The notes: a model not told the origin generated them from the sequence alone. A DNA stretch of 49,492 bases from DASVVT01 sp036386415 (GCA_036386415.1 DASVVT010000013.1:1-49492); one strand, 5' to 3'; shown: positions 1-9,014, counted from the stretch's first letter. Numbers and translations are program-made.

Positions 1-1
1 C

Positions 2-2386
2 ACGTTGGTGTTGCGGACGGACTTAGGAGGGGAGCCGAGTTTTCGGGAGTTAATGAGGAGGGTGCGGGAGGTGACGTTGGGGGCGTACGAGCATCAGGAC
101 TTGCCGTTCGAGCGGCTGGTCGAAGAGCTTCAGCCGGAACGAAACTTGAACCACAATCCTCTGTTTCAGGTGATGTTTAGTCTCCAAAACAATCGGTCGC
201 TGGCTTCCTCCTCCGATTCGCCGCAGTCGACTTTGGAAGCGATGGAGAATTCTCCAAAACTCGGCACGGCGAAATTTGATCTTGCCCTGTTCACCGAAGA
301 GGTAGATCAGGGATTGGTGGCGGGGTTCGAGTACAACACGGACTTGTTCGAGGCGGCCACGATTGAGCGGATGGTAGGCCACTTTCAGACCCTGCTCGAA
401 AGCATTCTTGCAGACCCCGACCGCCCCATAGTCGAGTTGCCGCTGCTGACAGACGCCGAACGGCAACAACTGCTTCAGGAATGGAACGACACGAAGACAG
501 ATTATCCTGAGCACGCGTGCCTGCCACAATTATTCGAGGCTCAAGTGGAAGCCACGCCCGATGCTGTGGCGGTCTTGATGGCGGGGCGGTCGTGGACTTA
601 TAGAGAGTTGAACGGTCGCGCCAATCAGGTGGCGCATCACTTACGCAAGCTGGGAGTTAGCACGGACGCGCGCGTGGCGATCTGCCTTGAGCGCTCGTTG
701 GAACTCGTGGCCGGGGTGCTCGGAATCCTCAAGGCCGGTGGCGCTTATGTGCCGTTGGACCCGGCCTATCCTAGAGAACGCCTGGCCTTCATCCTGTCCG
801 ATGCGCAGGCCAGCGTGCTCTTAACTGAAGAGCGCCTGGCCGGAGAATTGCCAACAGAAGATGTGCAGGAGGTCGTGTGTCTGGATTCAAGTTGGGAAGT
901 AATTGCCAGAGAGAGTACGCAGAACCCCGCGAGCGTCGCAACGGCTGACAATCTGGCCTACATCATTTACACCTCCGGCTCAACAGGCACGCCCAAAGGG
1001 GTGGGGATGATTCATCGCCCCCTCGTGAATCTTCTCTGGTGGCAAATCCGAAACTCCAGGCGCGCTAGCGAGGCGAGGACGCTCCAGTTCGCTCCCCTGA
1101 GCTTCGATGTCTCTTTTCAGGAGATGTTCAGCACCTGGCTCGCGGGCGGCTCGCTCATCCTGATGGCAGAAGAAGAGCGACGAGAGATGGGGAAATTATT
1201 ACAAGGTATGGCCGAGACTGAGATCGAAAGGCTCTTCCTTCCGCCGGTCGTCCTCCAACAGTTAGCCGAGACGCTCACCGATGCGACGCCCTCCACAAAG
1301 TTGCGGCAGATCATCACGGCTGGCGAGCAATTACAGATCACAGAGCCTGTCACTCGCCTTTTCAAGCGATTCAATAATTGCGCTCTGTATAATCATTACG
1401 GCCCTTCGGAGAGTCATGTTGTGACAGAGTTCGCCCTCGAAGGCAAGCCGGATGATTGGCCGACGTTCCCTCCCATTGGCCGCCCCATTGCCAACACACG
1501 AATCTATTTGTTGGATGCCCACTTGCAGCCCGTACCCGTCGGTGTGCACGGCGAGTTGCACATCGGCGGAGTCGCGCTGGCGCGAGGATATCATAATCGC
1601 CCGATCCTAACAGCCGAGCGTTTCATCCCAGACCCCTTCAGCCGCACGCCCGGCGCGCGTCTCTACAAAACAGGTGATCGTGCGCAGTATCGGCCCGATG
1701 GAAACATTGAATTCCTTGGTCGGATCGATAAGCAGGTGAAGATTCGTGGTTTCCGCATCGAGTTAGGCGAAATCGAAGCCGTACTGTCGCGGCATCCGGC
1801 TGTGCGCGAAGCCGTGGCTGTAAGTTTGACGGAGAAGTCGGGTGACAAGCGACTGGTGGCCTACCTTGTGGCCGACAATGGCTCGATTCTCTCGACCACA
1901 CAGTTGTATCACTTCCTGAAAGATCAGCTACCGGAATACATGATCCCTTCCGCCTTCGTGCAATTGGACGCGCTGCCCTTGACGCCCAACGGGAAGGTGA
2001 ATCGCCGTGCGCTCCCTGCTCCCGACCGGCAACGCCCCGAACTCGAACGCGCCTTCGTGCCACCCCGCACACTGGTCGAACAGGCGTTAGCGGAGATTTG
2101 GAGTGAGGTTCTCAGAAAGGAGCAGGTCGGCGTCTACGACAACTTCTTTGAACTGGGGGGACATTCTCTGCTGGCTACTCAGGTCGTCTCCCGCGTGCGC
2201 GAGGCGCTTCAGGTGGAACTGCCGCTGCGCCGTCTGTTTGAGACCCCTACCGTCGCTGATCTGGCCGTGGCCGTCATCTCCAGCCGGGCAATGCAGACGA
2301 ATCAGGAAGACCTCACACAGATATTAGCCGAGCTGGAAGACCTCTCGGAGGACGAGGCGCGAACACTACTCGCCGATGAAGTTTAG
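2..2386 (+). CDS. Non-ribosomal peptide synthetase, C-terminal part (C-A-T), 5' truncated by window edge
   Basis: The frame is open at the left edge, so only the last module is visible. The first ~65 residues are the end of a condensation domain (HQDLPFERLVEEL, NPLFQVMFSLQN). An adenylation domain follows with A3 YTSGSTGTPKG near residue 320, A5 NHYGPSE, A7 LYKTGD, A8 GRIDKQVKIRGFRIELGEIE and A10 LPLTPNGK near 657. A thiolation domain with the phosphopantetheine serine in FFELGGHSLL lies near 720. Hand-anchoring on GrsA gives a substrate code of D-V-Q-V-I-A-H-V-V-K, close to the proline code DVQLIAHVVK, so proline or a proline-like residue is my guess. After the carrier domain there is only an acidic tail of ~45 residues; no thioesterase, reductase or epimerase domain. 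A separate type II thioesterase lies at 7126. The module type is certain, the substrate is not. Confidence 0.95.
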   Translation, partial: TLVLRTDLGGEPSFRELMRRVREVTLGAYEHQDLPFERLVEELQPERNLNHNPLFQVMFSLQNNRSLASSSDSPQSTLEAMENSPKLGTAKFDLALFTEEVDQGLVAGFEYNTDLFEAATIERMVGHFQTLLESILADPDRPIVELPLLTDAERQQLLQEWNDTKTDYPEHACLPQLFEAQVEATPDAVAVLMAGRSWTYRELNGRANQVAHHLRKLGVSTDARVAICLERSLELVAGVLGILKAGGAYVPLDPAYPRERLAFILSDAQASVLLTEERLAGELPTEDVQEVVCLDSSWEVIARESTQNPASVATADNLAYIIYTSGSTGTPKGVGMIHRPLVNLLWWQIRNSRRASEARTLQFAPLSFDVSFQEMFSTWLAGGSLILMAEEERREMGKLLQGMAETEIERLFLPPVVLQQLAETLTDATPSTKLRQIITAGEQLQITEPVTRLFKRFNNCALYNHYGPSESHVVTEFALEGKPDDWPTFPPIGRPIANTRIYLLDAHLQPVPVGVHGELHIGGVALARGYHNRPILTAERFIPDPFSRTPGARLYKTGDRAQYRPDGNIEFLGRIDKQVKIRGFRIELGEIEAVLSRHPAVREAVAVSLTEKSGDKRLVAYLVADNGSILSTTQLYHFLKDQLPEYMIPSAFVQLDALPLTPNGKVNRRALPAPDRQRPELERAFVPPRTLVEQALAEIWSEVLRKEQVGVYDNFFELGGHSLLATQVVSRVREALQVELPLRRLFETPTVADLAVAVISSRAMQTNQEDLTQILAELEDLSEDEARTLLADEV

Positions 2387-2602
2387 GCCGAAATGAAAAT
2401 CCAATGGTCACTGATAGCTCCACCCCAACCGTTCAGCTAACCGGAGACCATACGGAAGAGAAACAACCGAGAGGGTGTGACCATCTTCAAGGTCGGCGTA
2501 AATCACAAAAAAAGGAGTATTCGCTGTGACCAGCCGGGATGGTCTCCTCGTGCGGCTGGCGGGATGGATTGAAGACAAGGGTGGGGCAGGGGAAAGTCTA
2601 CT

Positions 2603-4075
2603 ATGCATAAGAATATCCTGCATTACGTCATTATCCTGCTGATCTTCGGAGCGGGCGTCCTATTTATTTTAGAGATCGGCACGCGCCTTTATATTGATCG
2701 AGGTGGGCGGGAAAACGCCGGAGCGAAGCAATCTACGGAGGTCTCAAGCGTTTCGCCTCCAAAGCCCGAAGCCGCCTCATCGAGCTCCCCCGGCAGAATC
2801 ATGCAGGAAAACCTACGTCACCCTCTGAGCGTCCTGCTTTTGCAGATCATTGCCATACTCTTAGCGGCCAGGATCGCTGGCGCGGCCTTTCGTAAGGTGG
2901 GCCAGCCCACTGTGGTCGGAGAAATGATCGCGGGCATTATCTTAGGCCCTTCACTTCTTGGCATGCTCTTTCCGGAGGCGATGGCTTTCCTGTTTCCGCC
3001 TCAATCAATGGACTCCTTGCAGTTGCTCAGTCAGATCGGGATCATCATTTTCATGTTCATTGTGGGAACCGAGGTGAACATACAACACCTGCGCCAGCAC
3101 GCCCACGCCGCAGTCTTGGTCAGTCATGCGGGCATTATTATTCCCTTCTTTTTCGGGGCAGCATTCTCTCTACTGATATACAGTTACTACGCGCCCTCGC
3201 ACATCACCTTCCAGGCTTTCGCGTTGTTCATGAGCGTTTCGATGAGCATTACGGCGTTCCCTGTATTGGCCCGCATCATCGAGGAACGCGGCATATCAAA
3301 AACACATCTCGGATGCATCGCCATCACGTGCGCCGCCGTGGACGACGTGACGGCGTGGTGTCTGCTAGCAGCCGTGATCGCCATCGTGAAAGCAGGCGGA
3401 TTAGAGGGCGCAGTGCTGACAATCATTTTAACGCTGCTCTTCATTAGCCTGATGCTCTTCCTCGTCAAGCCGCAGGCCGAGCGCATTATTAGTAAGGTCA
3501 TTGAGCAGGGGACATCGGCGAGAGGATTGGTAGCGGTCAGTCTGGCAACCGTCTTTGCTTCAGCTTTGATTACGGAAGTCATTGGCATCCACGCCTTATT
3601 CGGCGCTTTCCTCGCAGGCTTGATGATGCCTGCGCATCCACGCCTGCGTCCGTTGCTGACTGAACGACTCGAAATCCTGACCGCCTCATTTTTGCTGCCG
3701 CTCTATTTCGCTTTCACAGGCTTGCGCACGCAGATCGGCCTGCTTAACGATTGGTCGAGTTGGCTGATGTGCGCGGGGATTGTTATGATCGCCATCGCCG
3801 GGAAACTGGGCGGCTGCGCGTTGGCGGCATATTGGACGGGCATGAACTGGCGCCATTCACTCACGCTCGGCGTGCTCATGAACACGCGCGGGTTGATAGA
3901 GTTGATCGTCCTTAACATCGGGTACGACCTGGGTATTTTAACCCCACGCATCTACTCGATGATGGTTCTGATGGCGCTCGTCACTACCTTTATGACAGGG
4001 CCGCTTCTCTCTCTGATGAAGTCTTTAAAGCAAAGGGAGACGGTACTCATGGGCGGGGCGGATGTCGCCGCCTGA
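2603..4075 (+). CDS. Cation/proton antiporter, CPA2 (Kef/NapA-like) family
   Basis: A 490-residue integral membrane protein. An N-terminal hydrophobic segment (about residues 6-26) and a polar linker of ~45 residues precede the Na+/H+ exchanger domain, which starts at HPLSVLLLQII near residue 73. Family features visible are GQPTVVGEMIAGIILGPSLLG, the SMSITAFPVLARIIEE helix, the double aspartate in CAAVDDVTAW expected for CPA2 exchangers, and GIHALFGAFLAGLMMP. The protein ends soon after the last helix, so the RCK/TrkA nucleotide-binding domain of KefB/C is absent. It lies 216 bp after the NRPS on the same strand. Similar antiporters occur next to NRPS genes, where self-protection or export has been proposed, but no transport of a peptide can be deduced here. 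The extra N-terminal anchor is unusual for the family. Confidence 0.9.
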   Translation: MHKNILHYVIILLIFGAGVLFILEIGTRLYIDRGGRENAGAKQSTEVSSVSPPKPEAASSSSPGRIMQENLRHPLSVLLLQIIAILLAARIAGAAFRKVGQPTVVGEMIAGIILGPSLLGMLFPEAMAFLFPPQSMDSLQLLSQIGIIIFMFIVGTEVNIQHLRQHAHAAVLVSHAGIIIPFFFGAAFSLLIYSYYAPSHITFQAFALFMSVSMSITAFPVLARIIEERGISKTHLGCIAITCAAVDDVTAWCLLAAVIAIVKAGGLEGAVLTIILTLLFISLMLFLVKPQAERIISKVIEQGTSARGLVAVSLATVFASALITEVIGIHALFGAFLAGLMMPAHPRLRPLLTERLEILTASFLLPLYFAFTGLRTQIGLLNDWSSWLMCAGIVMIAIAGKLGGCALAAYWTGMNWRHSLTLGVLMNTRGLIELIVLNIGYDLGILTPRIYSMMVLMALVTTFMTGPLLSLMKSLKQRETVLMGGADVAA

Positions 4076-4233
4076 ATTGGGGGTTTAGTCGGCTGTCGGT
4101 GAGAAATAAAGCGAGCTGAAATTGGCTGGCAAATGATTACAGAATCGAATTGTCAATGACCATCAGCCGTGCCGCGACTGACCTTAGTTCTGTCAGACTC
4201 GCTTGATGGCCCTACATCTCTCGGAGAATGAAG

Positions 4234-4521
4234 ATGGCAGCGTACGTGATTGTCGAGATCGACGTTTTCGATCAGGGAAAATTTGACGAGTACAAGCCGA
4301 TGGTGCCGCCGACTGTTGCCGCATACGGCGGTAAGTTCTTAGTGCGCGGTGGCGCAGTAGAGACGTTAGAAGGAGACTGGGCTCCGGCGCGGATCGTGGT
4401 TCTCGAATTTGAAAACGCAGAGAGAGCCAAACAGTGGTGGGATTCCGCTGAATACAGCGAGGCCAAGAATCTGCGGCAGTCGGCTGCCCGCACACAAATG
4501 ATTCTAGTTGAAGGCCAGTAA
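4234..4521 (+). CDS. DUF1330 family small protein
   Basis: A 95-residue protein with the ferredoxin-like DUF1330 pattern: YVIVEIDVFDQGKFDEYK at the N-terminus, a central GGKFLVRGG, then RIVVLEFENAERAKQWWDS and a closing strand. Members are small soluble dimeric alpha/beta barrel proteins of mostly unknown function. Two in-frame ATGs exist at 4228 and 4234. The GGAG at 4223-4226 is only 1 nt from the first but 7 nt from the second, so I chose 4234. It sits between the antiporter and the SDR gene on the same strand and may be co-transcribed with them. Confidence 0.85.
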   Translation: MAAYVIVEIDVFDQGKFDEYKPMVPPTVAAYGGKFLVRGGAVETLEGDWAPARIVVLEFENAERAKQWWDSAEYSEAKNLRQSAARTQMILVEGQ

Positions 4522-4641
4522 TTCAGCCAACCTGCGCCTCTCAGCGGGCAAGGCAGTCTAGCTATTCGCAATCCCGGTGCGCCCTCCTTGACGGTCGGGC
4601 TTGCGCTGCGCGACACTCAATCGCAAGTCGATATAAAAGGG

Positions 4642-5433
4642 ATGGATCTGGGATTAACAGGAAGAGTGGCGCTCGTCGCTGCTGCCAGTCGCGGACTAGG
4701 GCGCGCCGTGGCCGAAGCGCTTGCGGCAGAAGGGGCCACACTGATTCTGTGCGCGCGTCATGCAGAGGCGCTCTGTGAGACGTGCGACACCATCCGGGAA
4801 AAGAGCGGTGTGAGCGTGCTCGGTGTGCCCGCCGATGTCTCGGTGGCAGCGGATGTAGAACGCGTCGTTCAGCAGGGTCTCGAAAGATTCGGACGCATCG
4901 ATATTCTAGTGACAAATGCGGGGGGGCCTGTGGCGGGCTCATTTGAGAGTCTGAGCCGCGAAGTGTGGGAGGAAACGACCCATCTCACTTTAACAAGCGT
5001 CCTGGATTTAACGCGCGCAGTCCTGCCGGGAATGAAAGAGCGGCGCTGGGGGCGTATCTTGAATATCACTTCTATCGCCGTCAAGCAACCGATACCGAAT
5101 CTGATATTATCGAACAGCCTGCGGGCAGCCGTCACCGGGTTCGCACGGACGCTGGCGAATGAGGTCGCGCCATTTGGCATTACTGTGAATAACATCATGC
5201 CTGGCTACACACGTACGGAACGCGTCGAACAGTTATCACAGCAGATGGCAGCCAGAGAGGGGATTACGCAGGCGGAAGCGCTCGCGCGCTGGGAGGAAGA
5301 GATTCCCATGAAGCGGCTGGCCGAACCACGCGAGTTTGCCGACGTGGCAGCCTTCCTGGTGTCGGAGCGTGCCGGTTATATAACCGGGAGTTCGATTGCG
5401 GTTGATGGCGGGTGGATTCGCGCACTGCTCTGA
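4642..5433 (+). CDS. SDR-family oxidoreductase-like protein lacking the YxxxK motif
   Basis: A 263-residue Rossmann protein beginning MDLGLTGRVALVAAASRGLG, with the cofactor-loop glycines, NAGGP in place of NAG, an ITS serine near residue 145, the PG motif in IMPGYTRTE and a C-terminal GSSIAVDGGW. FabG-like in overall form. Where classical SDRs have YxxxK this protein reads LILSNSLRAAV, so the catalytic tyrosine and lysine are both replaced. I recall a conserved subgroup with this LSNSLRA variant, so it is probably a real feature of the subgroup and not decay. The chemistry is therefore uncertain: a dehydrogenase using other residues, or a non-oxidative role. A TTG start 54 bp upstream (4588) is possible but the homology starts at 4642. 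No operator or riboswitch is visible. Confidence 0.85.
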   Translation: MDLGLTGRVALVAAASRGLGRAVAEALAAEGATLILCARHAEALCETCDTIREKSGVSVLGVPADVSVAADVERVVQQGLERFGRIDILVTNAGGPVAGSFESLSREVWEETTHLTLTSVLDLTRAVLPGMKERRWGRILNITSIAVKQPIPNLILSNSLRAAVTGFARTLANEVAPFGITVNNIMPGYTRTERVEQLSQQMAAREGITQAEALARWEEEIPMKRLAEPREFADVAAFLVSERAGYITGSSIAVDGGWIRALL

Positions 5434-5477
5434 GAGTAATTATAGCGATCCGCAGTTGAGTGCGACTCAAAGATAAG

Positions 5478-5580
5478 ATTCACCACGGCAGGCGCAGAGA
5501 ACGCAGAGGAAGCGCAGAGGCTTGAACGGCTCTCAAGCCTCTGCGCTATCTCTGTGTCCTCTGCGCCTGCCGTGGTGAAT
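5478..5580. repeat. Long inverted repeat, CGCAGAG word family
   Basis: Two ~48 bp arms (5478-5525 and 5533-5580) are nearly perfect reverse complements, ending in ATTCACCACGGCAGGCGC. Within each arm a CGCAGAG-like word recurs every ~9-11 bp. It starts 45 bp after the SDR stop codon and fills most of the 5434-5795 gap, whose remaining part holds a (GC)n run near 5650 and a TATAGT hexamer near 5682. A transcript would form a ~100 nt hairpin. No poly-T follows, so it is not a textbook intrinsic terminator. One of at least ten similar elements in the window. Confidence 0.9.
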
Positions 5581-5795
5581 GCTTTGGTCGCATCCGAATG
5601 AGAACCGCTCTATTAGCTCACTGCGGCGACTACTGCGCCCGACCCTCAGAGCGCGCGCGCGCATGAGGTCGCTTTTCTGATATAGTGTAACCGGAAATGG
5701 CGGTAGATGAAATTTTCGCACGTTGGATCATGAGCCATCACCAACCGAAATATACCGACCCGCTTGAGACTTAAAACAGCAGGGAGTTAAGAGAG

Positions 5796-6941
5796 ATGTT
5801 TGGATTTTCAACAATCGCAGTCCATGCCGGAGTGGAGCCTGATCCGGCGACCGGCGCTGTCATGACGCCTGTTTATCTCACCTCGACCTACGCGCAGGAG
5901 AGCCCGAACGTTCACAAAGGCTTCGATTATTCTCGAACCATAAATCCCACGCGCCTCGCCCTCGAACGCAACCTGGCGGCGCTGGAAGGTGGCCGTTTCG
6001 GTTATGCTTTCGCCTCCGGGATGGCGGCGATTGATGCCACTTTCCGCCTGGTGAGAGCAGGCGAGCACGTCATCGTCTCCGAGAACGTCTATGGCGGAAC
6101 GTTTCGTCTGGCGCAACGTGTTCTTTCCGAGTACGGCGTCGAGTTCAGTTTTGTCGATACCTCCGACCCGAAGAAAGTCTCGGCTGCGTTGCGTCCCAAC
6201 ACACGGATGGTCTTCGTCGAGACTCCGACCAACCCGCTCCTGATTATCACCGACCTACAGGCTGTTTCCGATATTGCTCATAGCGTCGGCGCGATGTTTG
6301 TCGGTGAGAACACGTTCATGTCGCCCTACCTGCAACGCCCCTTTGAGTTTGGCGCTGACATCGTCGTCCATTCGACGACCAAGTATTTGAACGGTCATTC
6401 GGATGGGCTCGGCGGCATCGTCATTGTGAATGATGAGAAACTGGCTGAACGCATTGCTTTTCTTCAAAATAGCGCGGGAGCGATACTTTCTCCCTTTGAG
6501 GCATGGCTCGTTCTGCGCGGCGTCAAGACGCTCGCGCTCCGCATGCAACAGCACGACCGCTCAGGACGTGCCATCGCCGCTTTCTTGGATGAGCATCCTA
6601 AAGTTCAGAAGGTTCACTACCCTGGCCTCGCCTCGCACCCGCAACACGAGCTAGCCAAGCGTCAGCAGAAGGGTTTTGGCGGGATTGTCACCTTTGATGT
6701 CGGCTCGCAAGAGAGGGCTCGAACAGTCCTTGAAGCACTCAAATTGTGTGTGCTTGCCGAGAGCCTGGGTGGTGTGGAGACCCTTATCTCACACCCGCTG
6801 ACGATGACTCATGCCTCGGTCCCGCCCGAAATGCGTGTGCGTCTAGGCATCACAGAGGGTCTGGTGCGTATCTCTGTCGGAGTTGAAGATGCGGAAGATA
6901 TTATGGCGGACCTCGATCAAGCCTTGAGCCGCCTGCCTTAG
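5796..6941 (+). CDS. PLP-dependent trans-sulfuration enzyme (cystathionine gamma-lyase / methionine gamma-lyase type)
   Basis: A 381-residue Cys/Met metabolism PLP enzyme. Visible are FSTIAVHAG at the N-terminus, YSRTINPTRLALERNLAALEGG, ASGMAAIDATF, VETPTNPLL and the PLP-lysine motif VVHSTTKYLNGHSD with Lys near residue 196. It ends with SLGGVETLISHPLTMTH and GLVRISVGVED, as expected for the full family length. The exact reaction (gamma-synthase, gamma-lyase or methionine gamma-lyase) cannot be fixed from sequence alone. The stretch GENTFMSPYLQRP differs from the common DNTF(A/M)SP, with Gly-Glu-Asn where Asp-Asn is usual; that aspartate normally pairs with the PLP ring nitrogen, so this is worth an alignment. 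A GGGAG lies ~13 bp before the ATG. It sits between NRPS-cluster genes and may supply a sulfur amino acid or be an ordinary housekeeping gene. Confidence 0.88.
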   Translation: MFGFSTIAVHAGVEPDPATGAVMTPVYLTSTYAQESPNVHKGFDYSRTINPTRLALERNLAALEGGRFGYAFASGMAAIDATFRLVRAGEHVIVSENVYGGTFRLAQRVLSEYGVEFSFVDTSDPKKVSAALRPNTRMVFVETPTNPLLIITDLQAVSDIAHSVGAMFVGENTFMSPYLQRPFEFGADIVVHSTTKYLNGHSDGLGGIVIVNDEKLAERIAFLQNSAGAILSPFEAWLVLRGVKTLALRMQQHDRSGRAIAAFLDEHPKVQKVHYPGLASHPQHELAKRQQKGFGGIVTFDVGSQERARTVLEALKLCVLAESLGGVETLISHPLTMTHASVPPEMRVRLGITEGLVRISVGVEDAEDIMADLDQALSRLP

Positions 6942-6989
6942 AGACTCTAACAAAACTGAGCCGTCAGGATATTCAAGGCAGATTCAAAC

Positions 6990-7095
6990 AGGGAGGAACG
7001 AAGGGATGAGGGCGGAGGGATGAGGGATGAATAAGAAATTGGCTTTATTCATCCCTCATCCCTCCGCCCTCATCCCTGCTCTTGTTCCTCCCTGT
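6990..7095. repeat. Long inverted repeat, GGATGAG word family
   Basis: Arms 6990-7033 and 7046-7095 are nearly perfect reverse complements. Both are built from GGATGAGGGCGGA and GGATGAGGGATGAA words with a 7 bp step. It lies between the PLP enzyme stop (6941) and the thioesterase start (7126) and would separate their transcripts or form a strong mRNA hairpin. The 12 nt loop is AT-rich. Confidence 0.9.
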
Positions 7096-7125
7096 TAATT
7101 TCTTTCCTGGGGCTCGCGCCTGCCT

Positions 7126-7908
7126 ATGACAAGACCCCACAGCACCGGCTCCACGTCAACACAACTCTGGCTCGTCCACCGTAAGCCGAACCCGCAAGTA
7201 CGCCTGCGCCTGTTCTGCTTTCCTTACTCGGGTGGATCGGCGCTCATTTTTCGTGACTGGGCGGAGAATCTTCCCGACAGTGTCGAAGTCTGCCCCGTGC
7301 AGCTACCTGGGAGAGGCTTGCGGACGCGGGAGGCGGCCTTCACGAGCCTGCCGCCGCTGGTCCAGGCAGTTGATCGTGCGCTCCTTCCGTACATGGACAA
7401 ACCCTTCGCCTTCTTCGGCCATAGTATGGGAGCCGCCATCAGTTTCGAGCTTGCGCGGCAACAACGCAGGGCGCACGGGATGTTGCCGCTTCAATTGTTC
7501 GTTTCCGCTCGCCGCGCCCCGCAAGTTCCCGCGCTGAGAGCGCCCGCCTATAACCTGCCGGATCGGGAGTTCATTGAGGAGTTAAGGCGTCTGAACGGGA
7601 TGGCCGAGATGCTCGAACAACCAGAGTTGATGAAGTTTTTGCTGCCGATTATCCGCGCGGACTTCTCCGTTGCGCAGACTTATGTTTTCACACCAGAGCC
7701 CCCGCTGAGCTGTCCCATTTCTGCTTTCGGCGGGACACATGATGAGGACGTGAGCGGCGCGCACCTGGAAGCCTGGCGAGAACAGACAAGCTCCGACTTC
7801 TCCTTATGTATGGTTCCGGGCGACCACTTCTTTATTAACACCCACAAGGCGCTACTGCTGGGCGTCCTCCATCGTCAGCTTCTGCGACTCGTCGAAAGCT
7901 TAGCGTAG
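7126..7908 (+). CDS. Type II thioesterase (GrsT-like, alpha/beta hydrolase)
   Basis: A 260-residue protein with the full type II thioesterase pattern: LRLFCFPYSGGSALIFRDW, then VCPVQLPGRGLR, the nucleophile elbow FFGHSMGAA with Ser100, the acid in FGGTHDEDVS and the histidine in VPGDHFFIN. These enzymes remove wrong or stalled acyl/aminoacyl groups from carrier domains of NRPS and PKS lines. The NRPS at the left edge ends in a thiolation domain with no thioesterase of its own, so this protein is the obvious in-window candidate for editing, and possibly for release. No strong Shine-Dalgarno is visible. The gene ends 32 bp before the stop of the convergent threonine aldolase. Confidence 0.93.
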   Translation: MTRPHSTGSTSTQLWLVHRKPNPQVRLRLFCFPYSGGSALIFRDWAENLPDSVEVCPVQLPGRGLRTREAAFTSLPPLVQAVDRALLPYMDKPFAFFGHSMGAAISFELARQQRRAHGMLPLQLFVSARRAPQVPALRAPAYNLPDREFIEELRRLNGMAEMLEQPELMKFLLPIIRADFSVAQTYVFTPEPPLSCPISAFGGTHDEDVSGAHLEAWREQTSSDFSLCMVPGDHFFINTHKALLLGVLHRQLLRLVESLA

Positions 7909-7940
7909 ATCGTTGTTGCATTGCGACATCCTCGATGAAA

Positions 7941-9014
7941 TCAGGACGCTTTCGATTTATAAGTTCTGGAGTTCGTTGCTTGTTGAGCGATGTCGGCGAC
8001 TGCGTCTATCGCGATCTCTATATCCTGCCGCGACACGTCCAGGTGCGTCACCGCGCGGATCAGGCTGCCGACGACCCCCATTTGCGTATTGCGCTCCCTC
8101 AATGCTTGGAGAAACGTCGCATTATCCAGGCCGAGTCCTGAGACGTTGAAAAACACCATGTTGGTTTCGGGCACTGGTGTGCGTACCTGAATGCCCTCAA
8201 TCTCACAGAGTCTCTGAGCAAGGCGTCGCGCATTCTCGTGATCTTCCTGAAGTCTCTCGATGTGATGATCCAAGGCATAAATGCAACCCGCAGCGATGAT
8301 GCCTGCTTGCCGTAGTGCGCCGCCGAAAATATGCTTGTGGCGGCGGGCTTCTTGAATGAACTCTTTCGACCCTGCCAGTACAGCGCCCATGGGCGCTCCG
8401 AGCCCTTTGGTGAAGTCAATCCAGATGGAATCAACAGGAGCGGCAAACTCCATGGCTGCGGTCTGAGACGCCACCACTGCGTTCAAGAGCCGGGCTCCAT
8501 CCATGTGAATCATGAGCCCGGAGGAGCGCGCGACTTCGCAAACTGCACGAAGCTCATCAAGCTGCCAGACAGACCCGCCACCGAAGTTATGTGTTTGCTC
8601 GATACAAAGCAGTCGCGGAATGGGCGAGTAGGGTGATGGCGCGGTCGTGACTTTGGCTATTGCCTCTTCTAACTTTTGAGGAGTAAAAATCCCTCGCTCA
8701 CTTGGAATCTGCTCAATGAAAACTCCTGAGCTGAAGGCCGCTCCTGCTGATTCGGCGCGGATGATGTGCGCCATATGATCGGCAAGCACAGCGTCAGCAG
8801 GGCGCGTATGCACTTTGATAGCGACGAAGTTACACATCGTGCCGCCGGGGAAAAATAGGGCGGCCTCTTTCCCCAGCAGGTCGGCAACACGCGCCAGTAG
8901 CCGGTTGACGGTGGGGTCTTCTCCCTTTTGCTCGTCTCCCACCTCCGCTTCAGCCATCGCGCAGCGCATTCCCGGAGTGGGCTTGGTTTCCGTATCACTC
9001 GAAAGGGGAATCAT
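7941..9014 (-). CDS. Low-specificity L-threonine aldolase (beta-eliminating PLP family)
   Basis: A 357-residue fold-type I PLP enzyme starting MIPLSSDTETKPTPGMRCAM. SSDTxTxPT, VGDEQKGEDPTVNRLL, ALFFPGGTMCNF, IHMDGARLLNA and the lysine motif WIDFTKGLGAPMG (Lys near 203) are all typical of threonine aldolases, which split threonine or allo-threonine into glycine and acetaldehyde. The frame stays open 48 codons upstream, but homology and an AAGGAA about 7 bp before the ATG at 9014 favour this start. It is convergent with the thioesterase and may be outside the NRPS cluster; some clusters do use such aldolases to make beta-hydroxy amino acids. Confidence 0.9.
   Translation of the reverse strand: MIPLSSDTETKPTPGMRCAMAEAEVGDEQKGEDPTVNRLLARVADLLGKEAALFFPGGTMCNFVAIKVHTRPADAVLADHMAHIIRAESAGAAFSSGVFIEQIPSERGIFTPQKLEEAIAKVTTAPSPYSPIPRLLCIEQTHNFGGGSVWQLDELRAVCEVARSSGLMIHMDGARLLNAVVASQTAAMEFAAPVDSIWIDFTKGLGAPMGAVLAGSKEFIQEARRHKHIFGGALRQAGIIAAGCIYALDHHIERLQEDHENARRLAQRLCEIEGIQVRTPVPETNMVFFNVSGLGLDNATFLQALRERNTQMGVVGSLIRAVTHLDVSRQDIEIAIDAVADIAQQATNSRTYKSKAS

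Noticed and set aside
5645..5665. GC dinucleotide run as a special structure
   Set aside because: Only about six GC units; too short to claim Z-DNA or a regulatory site without further support.
5640..5795. SAM riboswitch before the PLP trans-sulfuration gene
   Set aside because: None of the conserved SAM-box helices or core bases could be located in the leader.
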